In this document: positions 24,679 to 32,948 of the stretch, piece by piece
Numbering within the stretch: position 1 is the stretch's first letter
How the letters are laid out: each line of letters begins with the position of its first letter
Assembly: GCF_004117935.1 (NCBI RefSeq)
Contig: NZ_SDOY01000142.1
Span: forward strand, 62,001 to 126,000
Origin: Streptomyces roseicoloratus
Lineage (GTDB): Bacteria > Actinomycetota > Actinomycetes > Streptomycetales > Streptomycetaceae
Direction: 5' to 3'
Length of the DNA stretch: 64,000 nucleotides
The notes under the pieces: model-generated
The model's input: only the letters and a program-made list of their open reading frames with translations
What the model was told of the DNA's origin: nothing
Databases searched by the model: none
Program-made: the position numbers and the translations under genes

Positions 24679-25277
24679 CGGGGCAGTCCCCGGTACGGGA
24701 AGCCGTGGAGGTGCACGGCGACGTTCTCGCGGCCCTCGGTGTCGCCGGCGGCCTCGGCGGCGCGGGCCTTGCGGTCGTACTTCTCGCAGACGGCGGCGAG
24801 TTCCTCGCCGAGCGCGGCGAGTTCGGCGGCGGTGAGGCGGGGCAGCCACTCGGCGCTGAGCGCGGCGGACCGCCAGGCGTCGGACCAGGTGAGGCGTTCG
24901 TCGAGGAAGCGGCTGTGGAGCTCGCCGCGCTGCCGGTCGACGGTGCGGCCGACGGCGTCGCTCGCGGCGGCGAGTTCCGGGCTGTCGCGGACGTCCTCGT
25001 CGCGGATGGTGATGCCGTACGAACTCGGCTGCCACCAGCGTTCGCGGCCGTCGCTCGACCGGGCCTCCGCCTCCTCGATCAGCCCGTGCTCGGCGAGCTT
25101 GCGCAGGTGGTAGCTGACGAGCGAGACCGCCTCGTCGACCTGATCGGCGAGCTGCGAGGCGGTGGCGGTGCGGGCGACGAAGAGGGCGCGGTAGAGGCGC
25201 ATCCGCAGGGGGTGCGAGATGGCCTTGAGGGTGCCGATGTCGGTGATGCGGCGGTTCTCCTGCGAGGTCATGCCCAT
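24675..25277 (-). CDS. ArsR-family winged-helix regulator
   Basis: A 200-residue regulator with an N-terminal ArsR-type winged helix: LKAISHPLRMRLYRAL, ATASQLADQVDEAVSLVSYHLRKLAEHGLIEEAE as recognition region (about 35-75). A helical C-terminal part of about 110 residues follows, as in regulators paired with MFS efflux pumps. Two in-frame ATGs occur (25277 and 25271) and neither has a Shine-Dalgarno. A TATCTA element ends six bases before the first ATG, so a leaderless transcript from 25277 is likely. Three TTGCGCAA-like boxes lie directly upstream, suggesting autoregulation. Downstream MFS gene overlaps by four bases. Confidence 0.87.
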   Translation of the reverse strand: MGMTSQENRRITDIGTLKAISHPLRMRLYRALFVARTATASQLADQVDEAVSLVSYHLRKLAEHGLIEEAEARSSDGRERWWQPSSYGITIRDEDVRDSPELAAASDAVGRTVDRQRGELHSRFLDERLTWSDAWRSAALSAEWLPRLTAAELAALGEELAAVCEKYDRKARAAEAAGDTEGRENVAVHLHGFPYRGLPR

Positions 25278-25299
25278 GACGCTAGATACAAACGAAATC

Positions 25300-25335
25300 T
25301 TGCGCAATATAAATTGCACAAATAATCCTGCGCAA
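25300..25335. promoter_or_regulatory. Triple TTGCGCAA-type operator upstream of ArsR/MFS
   Basis: TTGCGCAA (25300-25307), TTGCACAA (25314-25321) and CTGCGCAA (25328-25335) recur at exactly 14-base intervals in a conspicuously AT-rich stretch. Each is a near-perfect 8-base palindrome. They overlap the expected -35 region of the ArsR promoter, as expected for an autorepressor. Confidence 0.65.
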
Positions 25336-25346
25336 GTGGGAACGAA

Positions 25347-25370
25347 GAAGGGCCCCGGAGAGGGCCCTTC
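25347..25370. terminator. 9-base-pair hairpin after hisF
   Basis: GAAGGGCCC and GGGCCCTTC pair perfectly around CGGAGA, about 30 bases past the hisF stop and just upstream of the ArsR operator. It likely ends the long his operon transcript. Confidence 0.8.
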
Positions 25371-25399
25371 CTGTGGCACGTCGCGAACCGGAATCCGGC

Positions 25400-26155
25400 T
25401 CAGCGGACCTCGTGGCCCGCTTCCCTCAGCGCTCCCTTGACCTCGCCGATGCGCAGGTCGCCGAAGTGGAAGACGGAGGCCGCGAGGACAGCGTCCGCGC
25501 CGGCGGCGATGGCCGGAGGGAAGTCGGAGAGCTTGCCCGCGCCACCGGAGGCGATCACCGGGACGGTCACGTGCTTGCGCACGGCCGCGATCATCTCGGT
25601 GTCGTAGCCGTCCTTGGTGCCGTCCGCGTCCATCGAGTTGAGCAGGATCTCGCCCGCGCCCAGCTCGGCGGCCCGGTGCGCCCATTCGACGGCGTCGATG
25701 CCGGTGCCCTTGCGGCCGCCGTGCGTCGTCACCTCGAAGGAGCCGGTGGGCGTGCGCCGGGCGTCCACGGACAGGACGAGGACCTGGCGCCCGAAGCGCT
25801 CCGCGATCTCCTGGATCAGTTCGGGGCGCGCGATGGCGGCCGTGTTCACGCCCACCTTGTCCGCGCCGGCCCGCAGCAGTCTGTCGACGTCCTCGGCCGA
25901 GCGGACGCCGCCGCCCACGGTGAGCGGGATGAAGACCTGCTCGGCGGTGCGGCGCACCACGTCGTAGGTGGTCTCGCGGTTGCCGGAGGAGGCCGTGATG
26001 TCGAGGAAGGTCAGCTCGTCGGCGCCCTCGGCGTCGTACAGCTTGGCCATCTCGACGGGGTCGCCCGCGTCGCGCAGGTTCTGGAAGTTGACGCCCTTGA
26101 CGACGCGGCCGTTGTCCACGTCCAGGCAGGGAATCACGCGTACGGCGAGGCTCAT
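25400..26155 (-). CDS. hisF: Imidazole glycerol phosphate synthase cyclase subunit
   Basis: The cyclase half of the HisHF enzyme, using ammonia from HisH to make imidazole glycerol phosphate and AICAR. The protein is 251 residues and a TIM barrel. Catalytic Asp residues are visible as Asp12 in IPCLDVDNGRVVKG and in LSVDARRT; phosphate loops VGGGVRSAEDV and IASGGAG are intact. The start at 26155 follows GGAGCGTCGTC and overlaps the ridA stop (ATGA). Last gene of the his operon, followed by a terminator. Confidence 0.97.
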   Translation of the reverse strand: MSLAVRVIPCLDVDNGRVVKGVNFQNLRDAGDPVEMAKLYDAEGADELTFLDITASSGNRETTYDVVRRTAEQVFIPLTVGGGVRSAEDVDRLLRAGADKVGVNTAAIARPELIQEIAERFGRQVLVLSVDARRTPTGSFEVTTHGGRKGTGIDAVEWAHRAAELGAGEILLNSMDADGTKDGYDTEMIAAVRKHVTVPVIASGGAGKLSDFPPAIAAGADAVLAASVFHFGDLRIGEVKGALREAGHEVR

Positions 26156-26547
26156 GACGACGCTCCTCGGTAGGCCTCGAGTTCGACTTCGACGAGGACA
26201 CGGGGGTCGACGAAGCCCTCGACGACCATCAGGGTCGTCACGGGACGCACGTCGCCGAAGACCTCCTTGTGGGCCCGGCCCACGGCGTCCACGTCGCGGG
26301 CATGGGTCAGCAGCATCCGGGTCCGGATCACCGACTCCGGGCCGAGTCCGAACTCGGCGACGGCCTCCAGGGCGGTGGCGAAGGCCACCTTGGCCTGCTC
26401 GTACGGGTCGCCCTCGCCGTACAGCACCGTGCCCTTGAAGGACGTGGTGCCGCCGACGACCACCCGGTCGCCCGCCGCGACGGCCCGCGAGAAGCCGAAG
26501 GCGTCCTCCCACGGGCTGCCGCTGCTCACCCGTTCCGTGCCGCTCAT
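26152..26547 (-). CDS. RidA-family enamine/imine deaminase
   Basis: A 131-residue member of the RidA/YjgF family, which hydrolyses reactive enamines such as 2-aminoacrylate made by PLP enzymes. Family features: GRAVAAGD-type strand FSRAVAAGDRVVVGGTT, YEQAKVAFATALEAVAE, VIRTRMLLTHARD with the Arg that binds the carboxylate, and VEVELEAYR at the end. It overlaps priA upstream and hisF downstream by four bases each, so it is a true member of the his operon. It may protect or tune the pathway; that role is inferred from position. Confidence 0.88.
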   Translation of the reverse strand: MSGTERVSSGSPWEDAFGFSRAVAAGDRVVVGGTTSFKGTVLYGEGDPYEQAKVAFATALEAVAEFGLGPESVIRTRMLLTHARDVDAVGRAHKEVFGDVRPVTTLMVVEGFVDPRVLVEVELEAYRGASS

Positions 26548-27272
26548 GCGGAGGCCACCGCCTGCAGGGCCTCCTCCAGGGTGAAGGCCTTCGCGTAGAG
26601 CGCCTTGCCGACGATCGCGCCCTCGACGCCCAGCGGCACGAGCCCGGCGAGGGCCCGCAGGTCGTCCAGGGAGGAGACGCCGCCGGAGGCGACGACGGGC
26701 TTGTCGGTGGCCGCGCAGACGTTCTTCAGGAGCTCCAGGTTGGGGCCCGTGAGCGTGCCGTCGCGGCCGATGTCGGTGACGACGTAGCGGGCGCAGCCCT
26801 CGGAGTCGAGGCGGGCCAGCGTCTCGTAGAGGTCGCCGCCGTCGCGGGTCCAGCCGCGGCCCTTCAGGGTGGTGCCGCGCACGTCGAGGCCGACGGCGAT
26901 CCTGTCGCCGTGCTCGGCGATGACCTTGGCGACCCACTCGGGGGTCTCCAGGGCGGCGGTGCCGAGGTTGACCCGGGTGCAGCCGGTGGCGAGGGCCGCG
27001 GCGAGCGAGGCGTCGTCACGGATGCCGCCGGAGAGCTCGACCTTGATGTCCATGGCCTCGGTGACCTCGCGGACCAGGGCGCGGTTGTCGCCGGTGCCGA
27101 AGGCGGCGTCCAGGTCGACCAGGTGGAGCCATGCGGCGCCGGAGCGCTGCCAGGCGAGGGCGGCCTCCAGAGGGGAGCCGTAGGAGGTCTCGGTGCCGGA
27201 CTCGCCGTGGACGAGGCGGACGGCCTGGCCGTCACGGACGTCGACGGCGGGGAGGAGTTCGAGAGTGCTCAC
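26544..27272 (-). CDS. priA: Bifunctional HisA/TrpF isomerase
   Basis: Phosphoribosyl isomerase A, which in actinobacteria performs both the HisA step of histidine and the TrpF step of tryptophan synthesis. The absence of trpF in this window supports it. The protein is 242 residues and a TIM barrel. Catalytic Asp11 lies in LLPAVDVRDGQAVRL, and the second Asp in VTDIGRDGTLTGPN. Substrate and phosphate loops include LSGGIRDD and ASGGVSSLDDL. GTG start overlaps the hisH stop; the stop overlaps the ridA start. The exact dual activity is established for the family, not shown by sequence alone. Confidence 0.95.
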   Translation of the reverse strand: MSTLELLPAVDVRDGQAVRLVHGESGTETSYGSPLEAALAWQRSGAAWLHLVDLDAAFGTGDNRALVREVTEAMDIKVELSGGIRDDASLAAALATGCTRVNLGTAALETPEWVAKVIAEHGDRIAVGLDVRGTTLKGRGWTRDGGDLYETLARLDSEGCARYVVTDIGRDGTLTGPNLELLKNVCAATDKPVVASGGVSSLDDLRALAGLVPLGVEGAIVGKALYAKAFTLEEALQAVASA

Positions 27273-27916
27273 AGGGTTCCGATCCAGTTGGTGAGGAGCT
27301 GGGCACCGGCGTCGCCGGACTTCTCGGGGTGGAACTGGGTGGCCCACAGGGCGCCGTTCTCGACGGCGGCGACGAACGGCTCGCCGTGGGTGGCCCAGGT
27401 GACCTTGGGCGCGCGCAGGGTGGGGTTGCCGATCTCCAGGGTCCAGTCGCGCACCGCGTAGGAGTGCACGAAGTAGAACCGGGCGTCGGCGTCCAGGCCG
27501 GCGAACAGCTCGCTGTCGGCGGGCGCGTCCACGGTGTTCCAGCCCATGTGGGGCACGACGGGGGCGTCGAGCGGCTCGACGGTGCCGGGCCACTCGTCGA
27601 GGCCCTCGGTCTCGACGCCGTGCTCGATGCCGCGGGCGAAGAGGATCTGCATGCCGACGCAGATGCCCATGACGGGCCGTCCGCCGGACAGCCGGCGTCC
27701 GACGATCCAGTCGCCGCGGGCCTCCGTGAGGCCCCGCATGCAGGCGGAGAAGGCGCCGACGCCGGGGACGAGGAGTCCGTCGGCGTTCATCGCCTTCTCG
27801 TAGTCGCGGGTGATCTCGACGTCCGCGCCGACCCGGGCGAGGGCCCGCTCGGCGGAGCGCACGTTGCCGAAGCCGTAGTCGAAGACGACGACCTTCTTGG
27901 GGGTGCCCGCCGTCAT
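27269..27916 (-). CDS. hisH: Imidazole glycerol phosphate synthase glutaminase subunit
   Basis: Class I glutamine amidotransferase that feeds ammonia to HisF. The protein is 215 residues. The nucleophile is Cys86 in MGICVGMQILF; the His-Glu pair lies in ATQFHPEKSGDAG near the end. The start at 27916 (MTAGTPKKVVVFDYG) overlaps the stop of the small membrane protein gene by four bases. All partners (hisF, hisB, hisC, hisD) are in the same operon. Confidence 0.96.
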   Translation of the reverse strand: MTAGTPKKVVVFDYGFGNVRSAERALARVGADVEITRDYEKAMNADGLLVPGVGAFSACMRGLTEARGDWIVGRRLSGGRPVMGICVGMQILFARGIEHGVETEGLDEWPGTVEPLDAPVVPHMGWNTVDAPADSELFAGLDADARFYFVHSYAVRDWTLEIGNPTLRAPKVTWATHGEPFVAAVENGALWATQFHPEKSGDAGAQLLTNWIGTL

Positions 27917-28077
27917 GACCACACGTCCAGACGCAGGACGCCGGCCGACAGGCACATCACGGCGCCGATGGAGAGCAGCACGATGAGGCCCTTGGGCATC
28001 TTCTGCTTGACGAAGGAGTAGATGCCGCCGAGCAGGAAGAGCCCGACGACGATGAGGACGGTGGAGAGGCCGTTCAC
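27913..28077 (-). CDS. Small two-helix membrane protein within the his operon
   Basis: A 54-residue hydrophobic protein with two predicted helices (about 4-20 and 27-47) separated by the basic loop SFVKQKMPKG. GTG at 28077 lies two bases after the hisB stop; its TGA overlaps the hisH ATG. The tight fit between hisB and hisH on both sides supports it as a real gene. It is frequently seen in streptomycete his operons as a hypothetical protein. Function unknown; it does not resemble a histidine enzyme or permease. Confidence 0.8.
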   Translation of the reverse strand: MNGLSTVLIVVGLFLLGGIYSFVKQKMPKGLIVLLSIGAVMCLSAGVLRLDVWS

Positions 28078-28079
28078 GG

Positions 28080-28673
28080 TTAGAGGGCGCCCTTCGTCGA
28101 GGGGAGGATGCCGGCGGCGCGCGGGTCGCGCTCGGAGGCGTAGCGCAGGGCACGGGCGAGGGCCTTGAACTGGCACTCGACGATGTGGTGCGCGTTGCGC
28201 CCGTACGGCACGTGGACGTGCAGCGCTATCTGCGCCTGGGCGACGAAGGACTCCAGGATGTGCCGGGTCATCGTGGTGTCGTAGGAGCCGATCATCGGCG
28301 CCATGTTCTCGGGCTCGGTGTGCACCAGGTAGGGGCGGCCGGAGAGGTCGACGGTGACCTGGGCGAGCGACTCGTCCAGCGGGACGGTGCAGTTGCCGAA
28401 GCGGTAGATGCCGACCTTGTCGCCGAGGGCCTGCTTGAAGGCGGCGCCCAGGGCGAGGGCGGTGTCCTCGATGGTGTGGTGCGAGTCGATGTGGAGGTCG
28501 CCGTCCGTCTTCACGGTCAGGTCGAACAGACCGTGCCGGCCGAGCTGGTCGAGCATGTGGTCGTAGAAGCCGACCCCGGTCGACACGTCGACCTTTCCGG
28601 TGCCGTCGAGGTCGATCTCGACGACGACGGAGGTCTCCTTGGTGGTGCGCTCAACGCGGCCTACGCGGCTCAT
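28080..28673 (-). CDS. hisB: Imidazoleglycerol-phosphate dehydratase
   Basis: Dehydrates imidazole glycerol phosphate to imidazole acetol phosphate. The protein is 197 residues, a monofunctional form without the phosphatase domain. Mn2+-binding His-rich motifs are visible: GFYDHMLDQLGRHG, HIDSHHTIEDTALALG, RHILESF and HHIVECQFKALARAL. The start at 28673 overlaps the hisC TGA (ATGA). Confidence 0.97.
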   Translation of the reverse strand: MSRVGRVERTTKETSVVVEIDLDGTGKVDVSTGVGFYDHMLDQLGRHGLFDLTVKTDGDLHIDSHHTIEDTALALGAAFKQALGDKVGIYRFGNCTVPLDESLAQVTVDLSGRPYLVHTEPENMAPMIGSYDTTMTRHILESFVAQAQIALHVHVPYGRNAHHIVECQFKALARALRYASERDPRAAGILPSTKGAL

Positions 28674-29800
28674 GCGTTCTGCTCCTTCTTCAGCTCACGA
28701 ACCGCGTCGAGGAACGCGTCGTTCTCTTCGGGGGTGCCGGCGGTGACCCGGAGCCGGCCGGGTACGCCGTTGTCCCGGACCAGGACGCCCCGGTCGAGGA
28801 TCTTCCGCCAGGCCGCGTGGGAGCCCTCCGCTCCGTCGAAGCGGCCGAACTGCACGAAGTTGGCGTCGGACTCGGTGACCTCGTAGCCGATGGCGCGCAG
28901 CTCGGCGACCAGCCGGTCGCGTTCGGCCTTGAGCTGTTCGACGTACCCGAGGAGGGTGTCGGTGTGCTCCAGGGCGGCGAGGGCGGTGGCCTGGGTGACG
29001 GCCGAAAGGTGGTACGGCAGTCTCACCAGCTGGACGGCGTCGACCACGGCGGGGTGGGCGGCGAGGTAGCCCAGACGCAGTCCGGCGGCGCCGAAGGCCT
29101 TGGACATCGTCCGGGAGATCACCAGGTTCGGGCGGCCCTCGACGAGGGGCAGCAGCGAGGCCCGGTGGCTGAACTCGACGTAGGCCTCGTCGACCACCAC
29201 GAGGGAGGGCTTGGCGGCCTGGGCGGCGTCGTACAGCGCGACGACGGTCTCCGCCTCGACGGCGGTGCCGGTGGGGTTGTTGGGCGACGTGACGAAGACG
29301 ACGTCCGGCGCGTTCTCCGCGATGGCCTGCTCGGCCGCCGCGAGGTCCAGGCGGAAGTCCTCGTCGCGCGGACCGGAGATCCAGCCGGTGCCGGTGCCGC
29401 GGGCGATCAGGGCGTGCATCGAGTACGAGGGTTCGAAGCCGATCGCGGTACGGCCGGGGCCGCCGAAGGCCTGCAGCAGCTGCTGGAGCACCTCGTTGGA
29501 GCCGTTGGCCGCCCAGACGTTCTCCCGGGCGACCGGGTGCCCGGTCGTGCGGGTGAGGTAGCGGGCGAGCTCGGTGCGCAGTTCGACGGCGTCCCGGTCG
29601 GGGTAGCGGTTGAGGCCGCGGGCGGCCTCGGCGACCCGTTCCGCGATCCGGGCCACCAGGGGCTCGGGCAGCGGGTAGGGGTTCTCGTTGGTGTTCAGCT
29701 GGACGGGCACGTCGAGCTGGGGCGCGCCGTAGGGCGACTTGCCCTTCAGCTCGTCACGGATCGGCAGGTCGTCGATCCCGATGGTCTTGCGCTGGGTCAC
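28670..29800 (-). CDS. hisC: Histidinol-phosphate aminotransferase
   Basis: PLP aminotransferase making histidinol phosphate with glutamate as donor. The protein is 376 residues, a class I/II fold. Motifs: LNTNENPYPLPEP near the start, ANGSNEVLQQLL, SPNNPTGT, DEAYVEF and the PLP lysine in SRTMSKAFGAAGLRLGY. GTG start overlaps the hisD stop by four bases; the stop overlaps the hisB start. Sits second in the his operon. Confidence 0.97.
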   Translation of the reverse strand: MTQRKTIGIDDLPIRDELKGKSPYGAPQLDVPVQLNTNENPYPLPEPLVARIAERVAEAARGLNRYPDRDAVELRTELARYLTRTTGHPVARENVWAANGSNEVLQQLLQAFGGPGRTAIGFEPSYSMHALIARGTGTGWISGPRDEDFRLDLAAAEQAIAENAPDVVFVTSPNNPTGTAVEAETVVALYDAAQAAKPSLVVVDEAYVEFSHRASLLPLVEGRPNLVISRTMSKAFGAAGLRLGYLAAHPAVVDAVQLVRLPYHLSAVTQATALAALEHTDTLLGYVEQLKAERDRLVAELRAIGYEVTESDANFVQFGRFDGAEGSHAAWRKILDRGVLVRDNGVPGRLRVTAGTPEENDAFLDAVRELKKEQNA

Positions 29801-31140
29801 TTGCTCTCGGGGACCTTCCATCCGAACCGTGCCTTGATCGCCGCGCCGTGCGCCGGGAGGTCCTCCGCCTCGGCGAGGGTGACCACGTGGTGGGCGACCT
29901 CGGCGAGGGCGTCGCGCGTGTAGTCCACGATGTGGACGCCGCGCAGGAAGGACTGGACGGACAGGCCGGAGGAGTGGCAGGCGCAGCCGCCGGTGGGCAG
30001 CACGTGGTTGGAGCCCGCGCAGTAGTCGCCGAGGGAGACCGGGGCCCAGGGGCCGACGAAGACGGCGCCCGCGTTGCGGACCCGGTCGGCGACGGCGGCG
30101 GCGTCGGCGGTCTGGATCTCCAGGTGCTCGGCGCCATAGGCGTCGACGACCCTGAGGCCGTCGGCGATGTCCTTGACGAGGACGATCGCGGACTGCTTTC
30201 CGGCCAGGGCCGGGACGATCCGGTCGTCGACGTGCTTGGAGGCGGCGACCTGGGTCTTCAGTTCGGCCTCGGTGGCCTCGGCCAGCTCGGCGGAGTCGGT
30301 GACGAGGACGGAGGCGGCCATCGGGTCGTGCTCGGCCTGGCTGATCAGGTCGGCGGCGACGTGGACGGGGTCGGCGGTGGAGTCCGCGAGGATCGCGATC
30401 TCGGTCGGGCCGGCCTCGGCGTCGATGCCGATGCGGCCCTTGAGGAGGCGCTTGGCGGCGGCGACGTAGATGTTGCCGGGGCCGGTGACCAGGTTGACGG
30501 GGGCGCAGCCGGGATCGCCGGCGGTGCCTTCGGTGCCGTACGCGAACATAGCGACGGCCTGGGCGCCGCCGGCGGCGTAGACCTCGTCGACGCCGAGGAG
30601 GGCGCAGGCGGCGAGGATCGTGGGGTGCGGGAGGCCGCCGAACTCCCGCTGCGGCGGGGAGGCGACGGCGAGGCCCTCGACGCCGGCTTCCTGGGCGGGC
30701 ACGACGTTCATGACCACGGACGAGGGGTAGACGGACCGGCCGCCCGGCACGTAGAGGCCGACGCGCTCGACGGGGATCCACTTCTCGGTGACCGTGCCGC
30801 CGGGCACGACCTGGGTGGTGTGGGTGGTGCGGCGCTGCTCGCGGTGGACCTTGCGGGCGCGCCGGATGGACTCCTCCAGGGCCGCTCGGACGGCGGCGTC
30901 GAGCTCGTCGAGGGCGCGGGTCAGCGCCTCGGCGGGGACGCGCAGGCTCGGCACGCGGACGCCGTCGAATTTCTCCCCGTAGTCGATCACGGCCGCCGCG
31001 CCGTGATGCCGGACGCCCTCGCAGATCGGCCGCACCTTCTCCAGGGCGGCTTCCACGTCGAACTCGGCACGGGGCAGCAGGTCACGCAGGGCGGAACCCT
31101 CGGGGAGGGCCTCGCCGCGCAGATCGATTCGAGAGATCAC
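29797..31140 (-). CDS. hisD: Histidinol dehydrogenase
   Basis: Catalyses the last two oxidation steps from histidinol to histidine with NAD+ and Zn2+. The protein is 447 residues, slightly longer than the usual 430. Motifs: GGRSVYPSSVVMN, GPGNIYVAAAKR, zinc ligands in SQAEHDP, the catalytic pair in YGAEHLEIQT, and HVLPTGGCACHSSGLS. The ATG at 31140 opens the his operon. Two 19-base inverted repeats are located 39-89 bases upstream and may form its operator. Confidence 0.97.
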   Translation of the reverse strand: MISRIDLRGEALPEGSALRDLLPRAEFDVEAALEKVRPICEGVRHHGAAAVIDYGEKFDGVRVPSLRVPAEALTRALDELDAAVRAALEESIRRARKVHREQRRTTHTTQVVPGGTVTEKWIPVERVGLYVPGGRSVYPSSVVMNVVPAQEAGVEGLAVASPPQREFGGLPHPTILAACALLGVDEVYAAGGAQAVAMFAYGTEGTAGDPGCAPVNLVTGPGNIYVAAAKRLLKGRIGIDAEAGPTEIAILADSTADPVHVAADLISQAEHDPMAASVLVTDSAELAEATEAELKTQVAASKHVDDRIVPALAGKQSAIVLVKDIADGLRVVDAYGAEHLEIQTADAAAVADRVRNAGAVFVGPWAPVSLGDYCAGSNHVLPTGGCACHSSGLSVQSFLRGVHIVDYTRDALAEVAHHVVTLAEAEDLPAHGAAIKARFGWKVPESK

Positions 31141-31178
31141 GGCTCAATTCTCGCAGACGCCCCACAACGCCGGACGTC

Positions 31179-31229
31179 CGTATCACTGGCTGATACGCAT
31201 CGCGGACACCCGTACCACTGGCTGATACG
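31179..31229. promoter_or_regulatory. Pair of 19-base inverted repeats upstream of the his operon
   Basis: Site 1 (31179-31197) is CGTATCA-CTGGC-TGATACG, with perfect 7-base arms. Site 2 (31211-31229) is CGTACCA-CTGGC-TGATACG, one mismatch. The two are direct repeats spaced exactly 32 bases apart (about three helical turns). They lie between the divergently oriented hisD and the plus-strand membrane-protein gene and could control either. No matching regulator is in the window. Confidence 0.65.
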
Positions 31230-31345
31230 GGCCACTCTGGCGTCTTGTCGCCACTCCTGACCGTTAGCGTTCAGTCCGTCACTCAGCGGGAAGAACGGCT
31301 GTACGAATCCGGGAAAGCGGAATCGTGGGAAGCGAGGGGGCGGCA

Positions 31346-32947
31346 GTGACCGAGCCGCGCGAGGACGACGGGATGCCGGAGGGCCTGACCGGGCCGGAGG
31401 AGGTCATGTGGAGGGCGTTCCGGGTGGGCGGGACGTGTGACCTGAGGGAAGGGATACCCGAGCGGGACGATCCGTTCGCGCTGCGGACGCCGTGGGGGCC
31501 CGAGCGCAGCGTCCGGGCGGAGATCGTGGCGCTGCTGCTGCTCGAGGGGCCGCCGGCCGTGGCCGGGCGGGTCGCGGCGCTGAAGCTGCGCGGGGCGCGG
31601 ATCACGGGGGTGCTGTATCTCGCGGGCGGCACGATCGGGCCGTACGTGGAGCTGCAGGGCTGCCGGTTCGACGGCGAGGTGGTGCTGCCCGAGGCCCACT
31701 TCGGGACGCTGCGGATGGTGGAGTGCGCGATCCCGCGCCTGGAGGCGGCGCGGCTGCACACGGAGGGCGACCTGCACCTGCCGCGCTGCCGGGTCGAGCG
31801 GGGCATCCGGCTGACGGACGCGCAGATCGGCACGGACCTGCTGATCAACCAGATCCGGGTGTGGCCGGACCGGCGCGGCCGGGCGGTCACGGCGGACGGC
31901 ATGGTGGTCGCGCAGGACTTCCAGGCCGAGCTGATCGAGACGTACGGGGAGGTGAGCCTGCGCGGCGCGAAGGTCGGCGTGTCGCTGAGCCTGCGGGGCA
32001 GCGTGCTGCGCGGGGCGCAGCACCGCCGCGCGCTGAACGCGCCGCAGCTGACCGTGGAGCGCACGCTCTACCTGAACGCGGCGTGGGTCTACGAGACCTC
32101 GGGGAACGCGACGGCCACGCCGCCGTACGGGGTGACGCCGGCGCAGGGCGCGCGGCGCAAACCGGTCGAGTGCCACGGCGGGGTGCGGCTGGACGACGGC
32201 CGCTTCGGCGACTCGGTCGACCTGAACCACGCCCGGTTCGTGCTGGACGGCTCGCGGCGGGAGGAGCTGTCGCTGCGCCGGATCGTGACCCCGGAGCTGC
32301 GGTTCAACGGGGAGCGCCCGGAGGAGGGCCGGGTGGTGCTCAACGGGGCGAAGGTGGTGACGCTGATCGACCTGGCCGGCAGCTGGCCGGGCCCGGGCGG
32401 GCTGGCGATCAACGGCTTCCTCTACGAGAACCTGGTGCCGTACGGGCACTTCCCGCTGGCCCGGCGCCTGGAGTGGGTGGCGGCGGCCACTCCGGAGTAC
32501 GCGCCGGAGCCGTACGAGCGGCTGGCGACGGTGCTGCGCAACAGCGGGGAGGACGCGGACGCCCGCGAGGTGCTGCTCGCCAAGCAGCGGCGGCGCCGCG
32601 AGACGCTGCCGGTGGCCGGGAAGCTGTGGGGCTGGGTCCAGGACCTGACGGTGGCGTACGGCTACCGGCCCGGCCGGGCGGCGCTGTGGATGGCCGTCCT
32701 GTGGGCGGCGGGCACGGTCGCCTTCTCGCACTACGACGCGGTGCCGCTGAAGCCGGGCGAGTCGCCGCACTGGAACGCCCCGCTGTACGCGCTCGACCTG
32801 CTGCTCCCGGTGATCGACCTGGGGCAGGTGGGCTTCTGGCGCCTGGAGGGCTTCTGGCAGTGGGCGTCCACGGTGCTGATCCTGCTGGGCTGGGTGCTCG
32901 CCACGACGGTGGCGGCGGGCGCGTCGCGGCTGCTGCGCCGGGGCTGA
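31346..32947 (+). CDS. Membrane protein with beta-helix-like N-terminal domain
   Basis: A 533-residue protein. The first ~370 residues contain repeating short strands such as LRGARITGVLYLAGGTI, LQGCRFDGEVVLPEAHF and LRGAKVGVSLSLRGSVLRGA, resembling a right-handed beta-helix or pentapeptide-type fold. After a cytosolic helical linker (about 390-440), two membrane helices follow near 450 and 510. Homologues in streptomycetes are often labelled membrane-associated oxidoreductase, but I see no nucleotide-binding motif to support that. The GTG at 31346 follows GAGGGGGCGGCA and is preferred over the GTG at 31325. It is divergent from the his operon. Function unknown. Confidence 0.75.
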   Translation: MTEPREDDGMPEGLTGPEEVMWRAFRVGGTCDLREGIPERDDPFALRTPWGPERSVRAEIVALLLLEGPPAVAGRVAALKLRGARITGVLYLAGGTIGPYVELQGCRFDGEVVLPEAHFGTLRMVECAIPRLEAARLHTEGDLHLPRCRVERGIRLTDAQIGTDLLINQIRVWPDRRGRAVTADGMVVAQDFQAELIETYGEVSLRGAKVGVSLSLRGSVLRGAQHRRALNAPQLTVERTLYLNAAWVYETSGNATATPPYGVTPAQGARRKPVECHGGVRLDDGRFGDSVDLNHARFVLDGSRREELSLRRIVTPELRFNGERPEEGRVVLNGAKVVTLIDLAGSWPGPGGLAINGFLYENLVPYGHFPLARRLEWVAAATPEYAPEPYERLATVLRNSGEDADAREVLLAKQRRRRETLPVAGKLWGWVQDLTVAYGYRPGRAALWMAVLWAAGTVAFSHYDAVPLKPGESPHWNAPLYALDLLLPVIDLGQVGFWRLEGFWQWASTVLILLGWVLATTVAAGASRLLRRG

Positions 32948-32948
32948 C

